Shown here in pieces: positions 57,375 through 64,000 of a stretch of 64,000 bases of DNA. How positions within the stretch are numbered: position 1 is the first letter of the stretch; each line of letters begins with the position of its first letter. Made by a program: the position numbers and the translations under genes. This DNA comes from Rhodanobacteraceae bacterium. GTDB taxonomy: Bacteria; Acidobacteriota; Terriglobia; Terriglobales; Acidobacteriaceae. Location of the stretch: contig CAJCHN010000065.1 in assembly GCA_903970285.1 (NCBI GenBank), forward strand, positions 1 to 64,000, given 5' to 3'. The notes under the pieces are model-generated. The model ran no database searches. It was not told the origin of the DNA and saw only the letters and a program-made list of their open reading frames with translations.

Positions 57375-57773
57375 ATGCTGGATCAGTCGACAGCCGCGCC
57401 TCCTGCTGTCGCTCCGTGGCCCATACGCTGGCGCTGATAGGCTTTCTGGTCGTGACTGCGATCCTCGCGCGATTGCGCATTGCAGCGCCACCCTGCACGT
57501 CTTCGCAACAGGCTCCGCTACAGCTCCACCATCACCCGGAGTAGCTTCTGCTTGGCTCGGTGCTTGCCGGCGCTCTTCGGCTGCCTTCATCTCTACGAAC
57601 GCGCCGCCGCCGTCCTTGCACTCGCCGCGCTTGGCATCCTTTACGGCCGGGGTGCTCACCGGATGAAGGGAGATCTTCGCGGCCTCATCATCGCCCGTAC
57701 CCTGCAGGACTTCCTGGACGCCTGCCTTGCTCTCACGAGACCCTTCCTGAAGCCGCCGCGACATCACCCATAG
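57375..57773 (+). pseudogene. Remnant of a CPBP-family (CAAX-like) membrane protease
   Basis: Three pieces are in two frames. [17 protein letters not shown] (frame 0) leads to a helix [20 protein letters not shown] in frame 2. After a gap, frame 0 resumes with [20 protein letters not shown] and then [20 protein letters not shown]. The last part resembles the C-terminal FGxxHxYxG and RPGxIAHxxQD region of CPBP intramembrane proteases, with degraded catalytic residues. Roughly 100 residues, including the EExxxR site, are missing. The assignment rests on pattern recall. Confidence 0.45.
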
Positions 57774-57827
57774 CGGGCATGTGAAGCACAATCGGGGAAA
57801 GAAAACTCCGCCGTTCTCGTTTTTCTC

Positions 57828-57856
57828 TTGACACTTATTTTCCCTGAATCTATACC
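57828..57856 (+). promoter_or_regulatory. Strong sigma-70 type promoter
   Basis: TTGACA at 57828-57833, 17 bases, then TATACC at 57851-57856. The -35 box is perfect and the spacing optimal. The start of transcription would be near 57863. The only thing downstream on this strand before the terminator is the non-coding stretch below. Confidence 0.72.
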
Positions 57857-57862
57857 TTCGTT

Positions 57863-57992
57863 AGCTGCTTGAAGCATTCAGGCAACGGGCTGGGAGAATA
57901 GGCAAAACGCAGTCGCAAAGCGGTCCGCTTCGAAGGCAAACGAAGCGCACAAAAACCAGAAGGGGACGCCTTAAAGGCGTCCCCTTCTTTCG
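57863..57992 (+). ncRNA. Predicted orphan small RNA (~130 nt)
   Basis: Between a near-consensus promoter and an intrinsic terminator lies about 130 nt with no plausible reading frame. It can fold into competing hairpins: CGCTTCG (57926-57932) with CGAAGCG (57941-57947), or AAGCGG (57918-57923) with CCGCTT (57925-57930), which share bases. Two similar AGGCAAA-type segments occur (57899 and 57934 on). The next gene downstream is on the opposite strand, so this is a free-standing transcript and not a leader. I do not recognise an RNA family. Confidence 0.6.
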
Positions 57993-57994
57993 TT
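57960..57994. terminator. Perfect 11-bp intrinsic terminator, probably bidirectional
   Basis: AAGGGGACGCC (57960-57970), loop TTAAA, GGCGTCCCCTT (57976-57986), then CTTTCGTT. On the minus strand the same stem is followed by CTGGTTTTTG, so it can also end the coiled-coil protein gene, whose stop is 20 bases away. Confidence 0.85.
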
Positions 57995-58005
57995 CCGCAA
58001 CTATA

Positions 58006-58875
58006 TCAATTCGACGGCGCCGCCATCGGCTGCACCGCACCCTTCGGAGTCGAAAGATACCCTGAAATCTGGTTCTTCGAGATGTTGTTCACCACAATCT
58101 CGTAGAGCACCGGATCCTTGCCGGTGTAGAACTGCACCGGCTCGTCCAGGCTTTTGTCCTTCTTCTCGATGTTGCGGTCGTCCGCGCTCACCATCAGCGT
58201 GTAGCGCGAGTGCTTGTCATCCACCTTCTTGGCCTGCAGCTTGATGGTCGAGAGCAAGGTCGGCTTGGCGCCCTTCTGCAGCGTGAACTCGTAGTAGTTG
58301 CGATCGCCCTTATGCTTCAGTATCTCCAGCTCGTCGTGCGTCTTTGCAATCAGCCCGCTCATCACGCCCGCATCGCCGATCGTGCGCTGCAACTGCGCCT
58401 TGGTGTCGGCCAGGTCGCTCTGCGTAGCCGCGATGCTTGCCTTCGCGCCCCCTACATCGGTCTTCACGCTGGAGACATCCGTCTGCACCGCGCCCAACTT
58501 TGCCTCCGCGGCCTGCTCCTCCGCGGCTAGCTTGGCTGTCTTCTCACTCTGCGCCCGCACTGCCATCAACTGGGCTGCCTGCGCATTCATCAGCGCCTGC
58601 GTCCGAGCCTCGACCTGCTTCTGGGTCAGGCCAACACTCTGCCCCAGCGTCTCGGTCGTCGCCCGCAGCCGGTCGCTCAGCGCCTGCTGCTGCTCCGCCA
58701 ACTGCGTGTTCTTCTGTTCTGCAGCAGCCAGCTTCTGTTCGGCAACCGACAGGTGATTGCTTAACCCGTAGCACCACACCAGCGCTGCAATCGCCAGCAC
58801 CAGGGTGACCGCCAGCGCGACCAGCAGCTTGCCCGATACGTCCCTCGCTTCACTGCCCACTGTCCCCTCACTCAT
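58006..58875 (-). CDS. Membrane-anchored coiled-coil protein
   Basis: The protein has 289 residues from the ATG at 58875 (AAGGAGAG about 6 bases upstream). A short N-terminus, one helix (LLVALAVTLVLAIAALVWCY, about residues 15-34), then a long heptad region rich in Ala, Gln and Lys (about 40-180, for example EQKLAAAEQKNTQLAEQQQA). A C-terminal beta-rich domain (YYEFTLQKGAKP, YTLMVSADDRNI, YEIVVNNISKNQISGYLS) follows. It probably spans the periplasm as an oligomer. No family is recognised. Confidence 0.72.
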   Translation of the reverse strand: MSEGTVGSEARDVSGKLLVALAVTLVLAIAALVWCYGLSNHLSVAEQKLAAAEQKNTQLAEQQQALSDRLRATTETLGQSVGLTQKQVEARTQALMNAQAAQLMAVRAQSEKTAKLAAEEQAAEAKLGAVQTDVSSVKTDVGGAKASIAATQSDLADTKAQLQRTIGDAGVMSGLIAKTHDELEILKHKGDRNYYEFTLQKGAKPTLLSTIKLQAKKVDDKHSRYTLMVSADDRNIEKKDKSLDEPVQFYTGKDPVLYEIVVNNISKNQISGYLSTPKGAVQPMAAPSN

Positions 58876-59062
58876 CGCACTCTCCTTGTGCTGCAATCTT
58901 GAAGTTACGCTATGGCAAATCACCCGTGCGTGTACAGGCAGGCTTCGCACCCCCGAATCGCTCTCCAGTAACAGGTGACCTGCTCTATGGACGATACGAG
59001 TGGATAACAGTTTCGCTTGGCTGGCAAGCTTCGCATCGCGGTCGGCCACATAAAATAGCTAG

Positions 59063-60082
59063 GTGGCTTCTCCGGAATTCCTCATCGCCGGCGCCGGCGT
59101 CATCGGCCTCTCGCTCGCACTCGAACTCGATCGCCGCGGCTCTTCGGTGACCGTCCTCGATACCGGAAGAGCGATGCAGCAGACCAGTTCCGCCGCGGCA
59201 GGCATGCTCGCCGTGCACGACCCTTTGAATCCTCCCGAGCTGTTGCCGCTGGCCCAGCTCAGTGCTGCGCTCTATCCCGCTTACCTCGACCGCATCGCGG
59301 AGCTTTGCGGGTCGATCGTTCCTTTTCAGACTTCGGCAACACTCGAATCCGGAGAGCTCGAAGGTTCTTTACCAGATCCGCGTGAATTGGTTCCGCAGCT
59401 CGATCCGCAAGGCCAGTCTTTTCATCTGCTGGCAGAGCACTCGGTCGACCCGCGCCAGCTCGCCGGCGCGCTGCTCGCCGCGGTGCGTCGCACGCGCATC
59501 AACCTGCGCGAGCAGACCTCGCTCGTGCGCCTCGCAACCACGCCGGCAACGGTTCGCGTCCAGTCCTCCGCCGGCCCGCTCGAAGCCTCCACCGTGATCG
59601 ACTGTATGGGCGCATGGTCACCTGCACCCATCGCGCCGCGCAAGGGACAGATGCTGGCGGTGCGCATGCCGGCTGAGCTTGACCTCGCATGCGTCGTCCG
59701 CACACCGGAGGTGTACATCGTCCCGCGCACCGACGGGCCCGATGCCGGCCGCGCCATCATCGGAGCCACTCTTGAAGATGCGGGATTCGACCTGACCGTG
59801 CACGCGGCGGACATCCTCACGCTCAATGCGAAGGCCATCAGGCTGATTCCGGCGCTGGCTGACGCCGAGTTCCTGGAGTCCTGGTCGGGCCTGCGGCCGG
59901 CGACGGCGGATGGTCTGCCAATGCTCGGCCCGGCGCCCGCCCAGCCACGCTATGTGCTGGCAAACGGCCACTTCCGCAACGGCATTCTGCTGGCGCCCGC
60001 AACTGCCCATGTGATCGCTCAGCTGCTCTGCGGAGAGACACCCCTCCTTGATCTCACTCCGTTCAATCCGGCGCGCTTTTAG
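59063..60082 (+). CDS. thiO: FAD-dependent glycine oxidase-like enzyme (ThiO type)
   Basis: The protein has 339 residues of the DAO family. The N-terminal FAD loop is IAGAGVIGLSLALELDRRG. SSAAAGMLAVHDP follows, the usual ThiO/GlyOX signature, then WSGLRPATADGLPMLGPAP and GHFRNGILLAPATAHVIA near the end. ThiO makes iminoglycine for thiamine thiazole synthesis. No thiamine gene is adjacent, so another amine substrate is possible. The GTG start at 59063 has AGCTAGG just upstream. Confidence 0.85.
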   Translation: MASPEFLIAGAGVIGLSLALELDRRGSSVTVLDTGRAMQQTSSAAAGMLAVHDPLNPPELLPLAQLSAALYPAYLDRIAELCGSIVPFQTSATLESGELEGSLPDPRELVPQLDPQGQSFHLLAEHSVDPRQLAGALLAAVRRTRINLREQTSLVRLATTPATVRVQSSAGPLEASTVIDCMGAWSPAPIAPRKGQMLAVRMPAELDLACVVRTPEVYIVPRTDGPDAGRAIIGATLEDAGFDLTVHAADILTLNAKAIRLIPALADAEFLESWSGLRPATADGLPMLGPAPAQPRYVLANGHFRNGILLAPATAHVIAQLLCGETPLLDLTPFNPARF

Positions 60083-60152
60083 ATGCCCGCAGACCGCGTC
60101 AACCCGCCGTTCGCGCCTGGCCGCCGATAACCGCCCAGCAGGTTCAGTGATC

Positions 60153-60182
60153 GTGACAATGCTTTCTCCGCTGCGCTACAGT
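60153..60182 (+). promoter_or_regulatory. Putative citrate synthase promoter
   Basis: GTGACA (60153-60158), 18 bases, TACAGT (60177-60182), about 34 bases before the ATG. The -35 match is moderate. Confidence 0.35.
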
Positions 60183-60215
60183 CGAAGGTACTTTCTGCAG
60201 CGCGGAGAACGCATC

Positions 60216-61382
60216 ATGTCCACAGCCGTCGCACCCAAGGGCCTTGAAGGCATCGTCGCCACGACCTCTTCGATTTGCTATATCGATGGCGACGCCGGCG
60301 TCCTCTCCTATCGCGGCATCGACATCCATGAGTTAGCCGCCAACTCCAACTTTGAAGAGACCACCTACCTGCTGTGGAATGGACGGCTGCCCACCTCCGA
60401 AGAGCTCTCCGCGTTCTCGGCGGAGCTCGCCGCCGCGCGAACGCTGCCGCCCGCCGTCGTCAATCTGCTGAAGTCCGTCCCCAGCTCGGCGACACCGATG
60501 GAGGTGCTGCGCACCGCGGTTTCGCTGCTCTCCCTCTACGACCCGGACGAGGAGGACTCCAGCCACGCCGCCAACCTGCGCAAGGCCTTCCGGCTTACCG
60601 CGCAGATCAGCATGATCGTCGCCATCTTCGACCGCATCCGCAAAGAGAAGGACGTGGTCGAGGCCGATTCCGGCCTGTCGCACGCCGGCAACTTCCTCTG
60701 GATGCTCAATGGAGAGAAGCCGTCGGTGACCGCAACCCGCGCCTTCGATATCGCGCTGATCCTGCACGCCGACCACGAACTGAACGCCAGCACCTTCGCC
60801 GCGCGAGTGATCGCGGCGACGCTCTCCGACATGCACTCCGCCATCACCGGCGCGATCGGCGCGCTCAAGGGTCCGCTGCACGGCGGCGCCAATGAAGCGA
60901 CGATGCGGCTGCTCTTCGCCATCGATGAGTCCGGCGAGGATCCGGTCGAGCACGTACGCCGGATGTTTGCCGCGCGGCAGAAGATCTCCGGCTTCGGTCA
61001 CCGCGTCTACCACACCGAAGATCCACGCGCGACGCACCTGCGACGCATGTCTGAAGAACTGGGCATGGCGGCCGGCAATACCAAGTGGTTCGACATGTCG
61101 CGCAAGATCGAGCAGTTCGTCAAGGCGGAGAAGAAGTTGAACGCGAACGTCGATTTCTACTCGGCCAGCACCTACACCACGCTCGGCATCGACATCGACC
61201 TGTTCACTCCGATCTTCGCCGTTTCGAGAATTGCCGGGTGGGCCGCCCACGTGATGGAGCAGCACGATGACAACCGGCTGATCCGGCCGCGGGCGGATTA
61301 CACCGGGCCGACGTATCCCTCGGCTTACGTCGACATGGAAGATCGCCGCCCAGGCGAATCGGGCAGTTCGGAGACGGCGTAA
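60216..61382 (+). CDS. gltA: Citrate synthase
   Basis: The protein has 388 residues from the ATG at 60216. It starts MSTAVAPKGLEGIVATTSSI and then YRGIDIHELA, typical of the short type II-like/2-methylcitrate-like clade. The catalytic histidines lie in KGPLHGGANEAT and SGFGHRVYHTEDPRA, with the Asp in NVDFYSAS. It condenses acetyl-CoA with oxaloacetate. Methylcitrate activity cannot be excluded, but no prp genes are nearby. GGAG lies 8 bases upstream. Confidence 0.94.
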   Translation: MSTAVAPKGLEGIVATTSSICYIDGDAGVLSYRGIDIHELAANSNFEETTYLLWNGRLPTSEELSAFSAELAAARTLPPAVVNLLKSVPSSATPMEVLRTAVSLLSLYDPDEEDSSHAANLRKAFRLTAQISMIVAIFDRIRKEKDVVEADSGLSHAGNFLWMLNGEKPSVTATRAFDIALILHADHELNASTFAARVIAATLSDMHSAITGAIGALKGPLHGGANEATMRLLFAIDESGEDPVEHVRRMFAARQKISGFGHRVYHTEDPRATHLRRMSEELGMAAGNTKWFDMSRKIEQFVKAEKKLNANVDFYSASTYTTLGIDIDLFTPIFAVSRIAGWAAHVMEQHDDNRLIRPRADYTGPTYPSAYVDMEDRRPGESGSSETA

Positions 61383-61391
61383 ACTGACTGG

Positions 61392-62579
61392 GTGAACCGG
61401 ATTTACCTGGATGCGAACGCGACGACACCTCTGCTTCCCGGGGTGTTCGACGCGATGCGTCCATTTCTGCTCGACCAGTTCGGCAACGCCAGCTCCATCC
61501 ATCAGCCGGGCCAGCATGCCCGTGCGGCGGTCGACCAGGCACGCGAAGCGGTGGCACGGCTGCTGCACTGCCGGGCGTCCGAGATCGTGTTTACCTCGGG
61601 CGGCACGGAGAGCGACAACCTCGCGCTCTTCGGCGTCCTCAAGCCGGGCGATCATCTGATCACAAGCCGGATTGAGCATCACGCCGTGCTGCATGCGGCA
61701 GAGGCGCTGGAGCAGCGCGGCGTCGACGTGACGTACCTGCCTTGCGATGGCGCGGGCATGGTTTCGCCGGAGTCGCTGGCGCAGGCGCTGCGGGCTCATA
61801 CACGGCTGGTCTCGCTCATGCTGGCCAATAACGAGACCGGCGCCATTCAGCCGATCGCGGAGATGGCGAGCATCGCGAAGGCGCATGGCGCGCTCTTCCA
61901 TACCGATGCGGTGCAGGCGGCGGGCAAGCTGCCGATCGACCTGAGTACAAAGGGCGCACTCGCGCAGGTGGACCTGCTGAGTGTCTCCGGGCACAAGATG
62001 TATGCGCCGCAGGGAACCGGCGTGCTGTTTGTGCGCCGCAACGTACGGCTGGCACCGCTCTTCCATGGCGGCACCCATGAGCGGCAGCGGCGCGCCGGCA
62101 CGGAGAATGTCGCCGGGATCGTGGCGCTGGGTAAAGCCGCGGAGCTGGCGCAGGCGTGGCTGAGCGACGGCAGCGGCGCCGCGGAGCTGGCCAGGCTGCG
62201 AGATCGCCTGGAGCGGACGTTGCTGGCGCGGATTCCTGAATCCGGCGTCAATGGTGCCGGCGCCGAGCGCACGCCCAACACCGCCAACCTTTACTTCGAC
62301 CATGTGGAGGCGGAGGCGCTGGTGATTGCGCTGGACCTGAAGGGGATCTCGGTATCGGGCGGGTCGGCGTGTCAGTCCGGCGCGACTGAGCCCTCGCATG
62401 TGCTGACGGCGATGGGGCTGGCGCCCGCTCGGGCGCGGGCGAGTGTGCGCTTCTCGCTGTCGCGGCTGAACACGGCGGAGGAGATCGAGCGTGCGCTGAC
62501 GGTGGTTCCGGAGGCAGTGGAGCGGCTGCGCTCGCTCTCGCCGGCGTGGAAGCAGGCGGCCGCTCTGGCTGCTGTGTAG
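61392..62579 (+). CDS. Cysteine desulfurase (NifS/IscS-like)
   Basis: The protein has 395 residues and is PLP-dependent. It removes sulfur from cysteine for iron-sulfur clusters and thiolation. It starts MNRIYLDANATTPL. The PLP lysine is in SVSGHKMYAPQG, and the catalytic cysteine in the mobile loop GSACQSGATEPSHVL. The GTG start lies 9 bases after the citrate synthase stop. No scaffold gene is adjacent, so the partner is unknown. Copy B of the dispersed repeat follows about 20 bases after the stop. Confidence 0.95.
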   Translation: MNRIYLDANATTPLLPGVFDAMRPFLLDQFGNASSIHQPGQHARAAVDQAREAVARLLHCRASEIVFTSGGTESDNLALFGVLKPGDHLITSRIEHHAVLHAAEALEQRGVDVTYLPCDGAGMVSPESLAQALRAHTRLVSLMLANNETGAIQPIAEMASIAKAHGALFHTDAVQAAGKLPIDLSTKGALAQVDLLSVSGHKMYAPQGTGVLFVRRNVRLAPLFHGGTHERQRRAGTENVAGIVALGKAAELAQAWLSDGSGAAELARLRDRLERTLLARIPESGVNGAGAERTPNTANLYFDHVEAEALVIALDLKGISVSGGSACQSGATEPSHVLTAMGLAPARARASVRFSLSRLNTAEEIERALTVVPEAVERLRSLSPAWKQAAALAAV

Positions 62580-62598
62580 CAAGATCGAGGAGTCTGCG

Positions 62599-62700
62599 AG
62601 GGTCTACCCCTCCCCCCTGCCACTTGTTACCTATGTTATTCAACGCATGGCACTTACCTGTGGTACAAGACACGGTTCGAGAACCACTTCGGTTGCACTA
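62599..62700 (+). repeat. Dispersed 3'-end repeat, copy B
   Basis: A pyrimidine-rich stretch with a TACCCCTCCCCCC run leads into a core (62624-62700) that begins TTGTTACCTATGTTATTCAA. Against copy A it matches 39 of the first 50 bases and again near the end (GTTGCAC). It lies about 20 bases after the cysteine desulfurase stop and in the same orientation. Confidence 0.8.
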
Positions 62701-62771
62701 TTTTCAGGGCACCCACTTATTTCGAGCGCGGCCGATCGCCGCCGAATCGGAGCCTCACGCACGCACATCGA

Positions 62772-63842
62772 ATGGATGTGAAACAGCAAAGCTCATTGCG
62801 GCTGTCGGTGCTCGACCAGTCTCCGGTCGCGAGCGGGTCGACGCCGTCGCAGGCGTTGCGGAACTCGGTGGCGCTGGCGCAGCATGTGGAGGCGCTCGGT
62901 TTCCGGCGGTTCTGGATGTCGGAGCACCATGCGATGGACCTGCTGGCGTGCACGGCGCCCGAGATCATGCTGGCGCGAATCGGCGCCGAGACCTCGACCA
63001 TCCGGCTGGGCTCCGGCGGCATCATGCTGCCGCATTACACGCCGCTGAAGGTGGCGGAGACCTTTCGCACGCTTCATGCGCTGTATCCCGGGCGTATCGA
63101 TCTGGGAATCGGGCGCGCTCCGGGCGGTGGTCCGATCGAGGCGACGGCGCTGCGCCGATATCGCGGCACGCCGGCGGGGGCGCTGCAGCACGACGACTTT
63201 CCCGACCAGCTTGCGGAGCTGATCGCGTTTCTGCATGGCGGCTTTCCCGAGGCGCATCCGTTCTCGCGGGTGCGGGTGTCTCCGGATGCGCCGGGCAGCC
63301 CGGATGTGTGGCTGCTGGGTTCGAGCCTGTGGAGCGCGCAGGCGGCGGCGGAGTTTGGCCTTCCGTATGCCTTCGCGCACTTCTTCTCGGGCGAGTCGAC
63401 GCGGCATGCGATGGAGCACTACCGGGAGAACTTCCAGCCAAACCCGGAGTTGCGGGAGCAGGAGCGCACAGCGCCCGAGGCGATGGCCGCGGTCGGCGTG
63501 CTCTGCGCCGAGACTCAAGCCGAGGCCGACCGGCTGATGCAGTCGGTGCGGCTGCTTCAGCTTCGCATCCGGCAGAACGACCGGCGTCCGGTGGCCTCGC
63601 CGGCGGAGGCGGCGGCGGAGCTATCGGGTTACGGGCCGGCGGAGCGTGAGCGCACCGAATTTCCCCGGTACTTTGCCGGCACTCCGGACAAGGTGCGTGC
63701 GGGGCTGATGGAGATGTCGGCCAGGCTGAAGATCGGGGAGTTCGTGGTGAACACGATTACGCACGATCCAGCCGCACGGCTGCGCAGCTACACGCTGTTG
63801 AGCGAGGCGTTCGCGCTGCCGGCCGAGGTGCAGGCGGCTTAG
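62772..63842 (+). CDS. LLM-class flavin-dependent oxidoreductase
   Basis: The protein has 356 residues and is a bacterial luciferase-like (F420/FMN) TIM barrel. It has LSVLDQSPVASG at the start, the core RFWMSEHHAMD, IRLGSGGIMLPHY, GRIDLGIGRAPGG and the C-terminal FAGTPDKVRAGLMEM. Such MsnO8-type proteins are flavin monooxygenases of unknown substrate. A second in-frame ATG lies four bases on. Its stop is 158 bases from the window end. Confidence 0.9.
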   Translation: MDVKQQSSLRLSVLDQSPVASGSTPSQALRNSVALAQHVEALGFRRFWMSEHHAMDLLACTAPEIMLARIGAETSTIRLGSGGIMLPHYTPLKVAETFRTLHALYPGRIDLGIGRAPGGGPIEATALRRYRGTPAGALQHDDFPDQLAELIAFLHGGFPEAHPFSRVRVSPDAPGSPDVWLLGSSLWSAQAAAEFGLPYAFAHFFSGESTRHAMEHYRENFQPNPELREQERTAPEAMAAVGVLCAETQAEADRLMQSVRLLQLRIRQNDRRPVASPAEAAAELSGYGPAERERTEFPRYFAGTPDKVRAGLMEMSARLKIGEFVVNTITHDPAARLRSYTLLSEAFALPAEVQAA

Positions 63843-63880
63843 CGGCCCGGACAGGCTGCGAAGAACAACGAAGAACGTAC

Positions 63881-64000
63881 ATGCGTCATTCGAGCGGCGA
63901 GGTGGACCGATTTGTCGGCCGGATGCGCGATATCTGCCGAGACCTGCTTTTCAGGAGCTCTGATCTTCCTTTCCCGATCCGGAAGGCATTTCGAAGCCAT
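63881..64000 (+). CDS. Possible start of a further gene, cut by the window end
   Basis: From ATG 63881 a frame of 40 codons (MRHSSGEVDRFVGRMRDICR, then PFPIRKAF) is open to the window end. It has no recognised family and no clear ribosome site, so it may be chance. Confidence 0.25.
   Translation, partial: MRHSSGEVDRFVGRMRDICRDLLFRSSDLPFPIRKAFRSH

Noticed and set aside
57899-57925. c-di-GMP-I (GEMM) riboswitch in the small RNA, from GGCAAA and CGCAAAGC elements
   Set aside because: The required stem between these two elements is missing and no gene follows on the strand, so the resemblance is probably chance.
60333-62582. A 749-codon open frame antisense to citrate synthase and cysteine desulfurase
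   Set aside because: It spans two well-supported genes on the other strand and its translation is low-complexity and Arg-rich. It is a high-GC shadow.

Overview
This is a G+C-rich bacterial chromosome segment. It has dense genes, Shine-Dalgarno sites of the AGGAGG type, and frequent GTG/TTG starts. Gene content points to Acidobacteria (class Terriglobia, family Acidobacteriaceae or a close relative): Tat-exported aldo/keto reductases, a Reg_prop/Y_Y_Y sensor fused to GGDEF, Uma2 nucleases, an EfpL-type elongation factor, a futalosine-type MqnA and a RimO with a long insert. The genus cannot be fixed from sequence alone. There is no integrated phage, insertion sequence, CRISPR array, rRNA or tRNA, so this is mostly a core-genome window with small accessory pockets.

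Layout. 1-7.2 kb: the end of ilvC, two orphan sensor histidine kinases, and two tandem paralogous aldo/keto reductases, the second Tat-exported. 7.3-12.8 kb: an OFA-family carboxylate transporter followed by three very small membrane proteins, divergent from acetyl-CoA synthetase (acs) and a secreted metallo-beta-lactamase-fold protein; the shared upstream region has a promoter and a perfect palindrome. 12.8-23.3 kb: a third Tat reductase, Uma2, topA, dprA, mqnA, DedA, a PadR-controlled membrane protein, fabH and the SRP RNA. 23.3-32.4 kb: a membrane MutS-like ATPase, a DUF3309 micro-protein, a Tat-type GH1 beta-glucosidase, efpL, a one-protein sensor/diguanylate cyclase and a glycogen synthase. 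32.4-40.5 kb: rimO, then a tightly overlapping run (acyltransferase, unknown 93-residue protein, yacG, pgpA), cinA, plsY and gpsA. 40.5-48.6 kb: a second Uma2, ftsY, a second acyltransferase, an ECF sigma factor with a membrane partner, ribD and ribE. 48.6-56 kb: rho with its intrinsic terminator, rpoZ, comM, a HEAT-repeat protein and sdaA. 56-64 kb: a decayed ParDE-like module, thiolase, a decayed CPBP protease, an orphan small-RNA locus, a coiled-coil membrane protein, thiO, citrate synthase, cysteine desulfurase and an LLM flavin oxidoreductase.

How genes fit together. Carboxylate uptake, Acs, thiolase and citrate synthase serve acetyl-CoA metabolism. PlsY, GpsA and PgpA act in phospholipid synthesis. 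The SRP RNA and FtsY are two parts of the membrane-targeting pathway. RibD and RibE make riboflavin. DprA and ComM handle incoming DNA.

The least explained signals are three. (i) An approximately 50-80 bp repeat present three times, each copy just after a stop codon and in the same orientation as the gene before it. (ii) A free-standing transcription unit of about 130 nt (TTGACA, 17 bp, TATACC, ending in an 11-bp perfect terminator) with no reading frame. (iii) The cluster of three micro-membrane proteins behind the OFA transporter.
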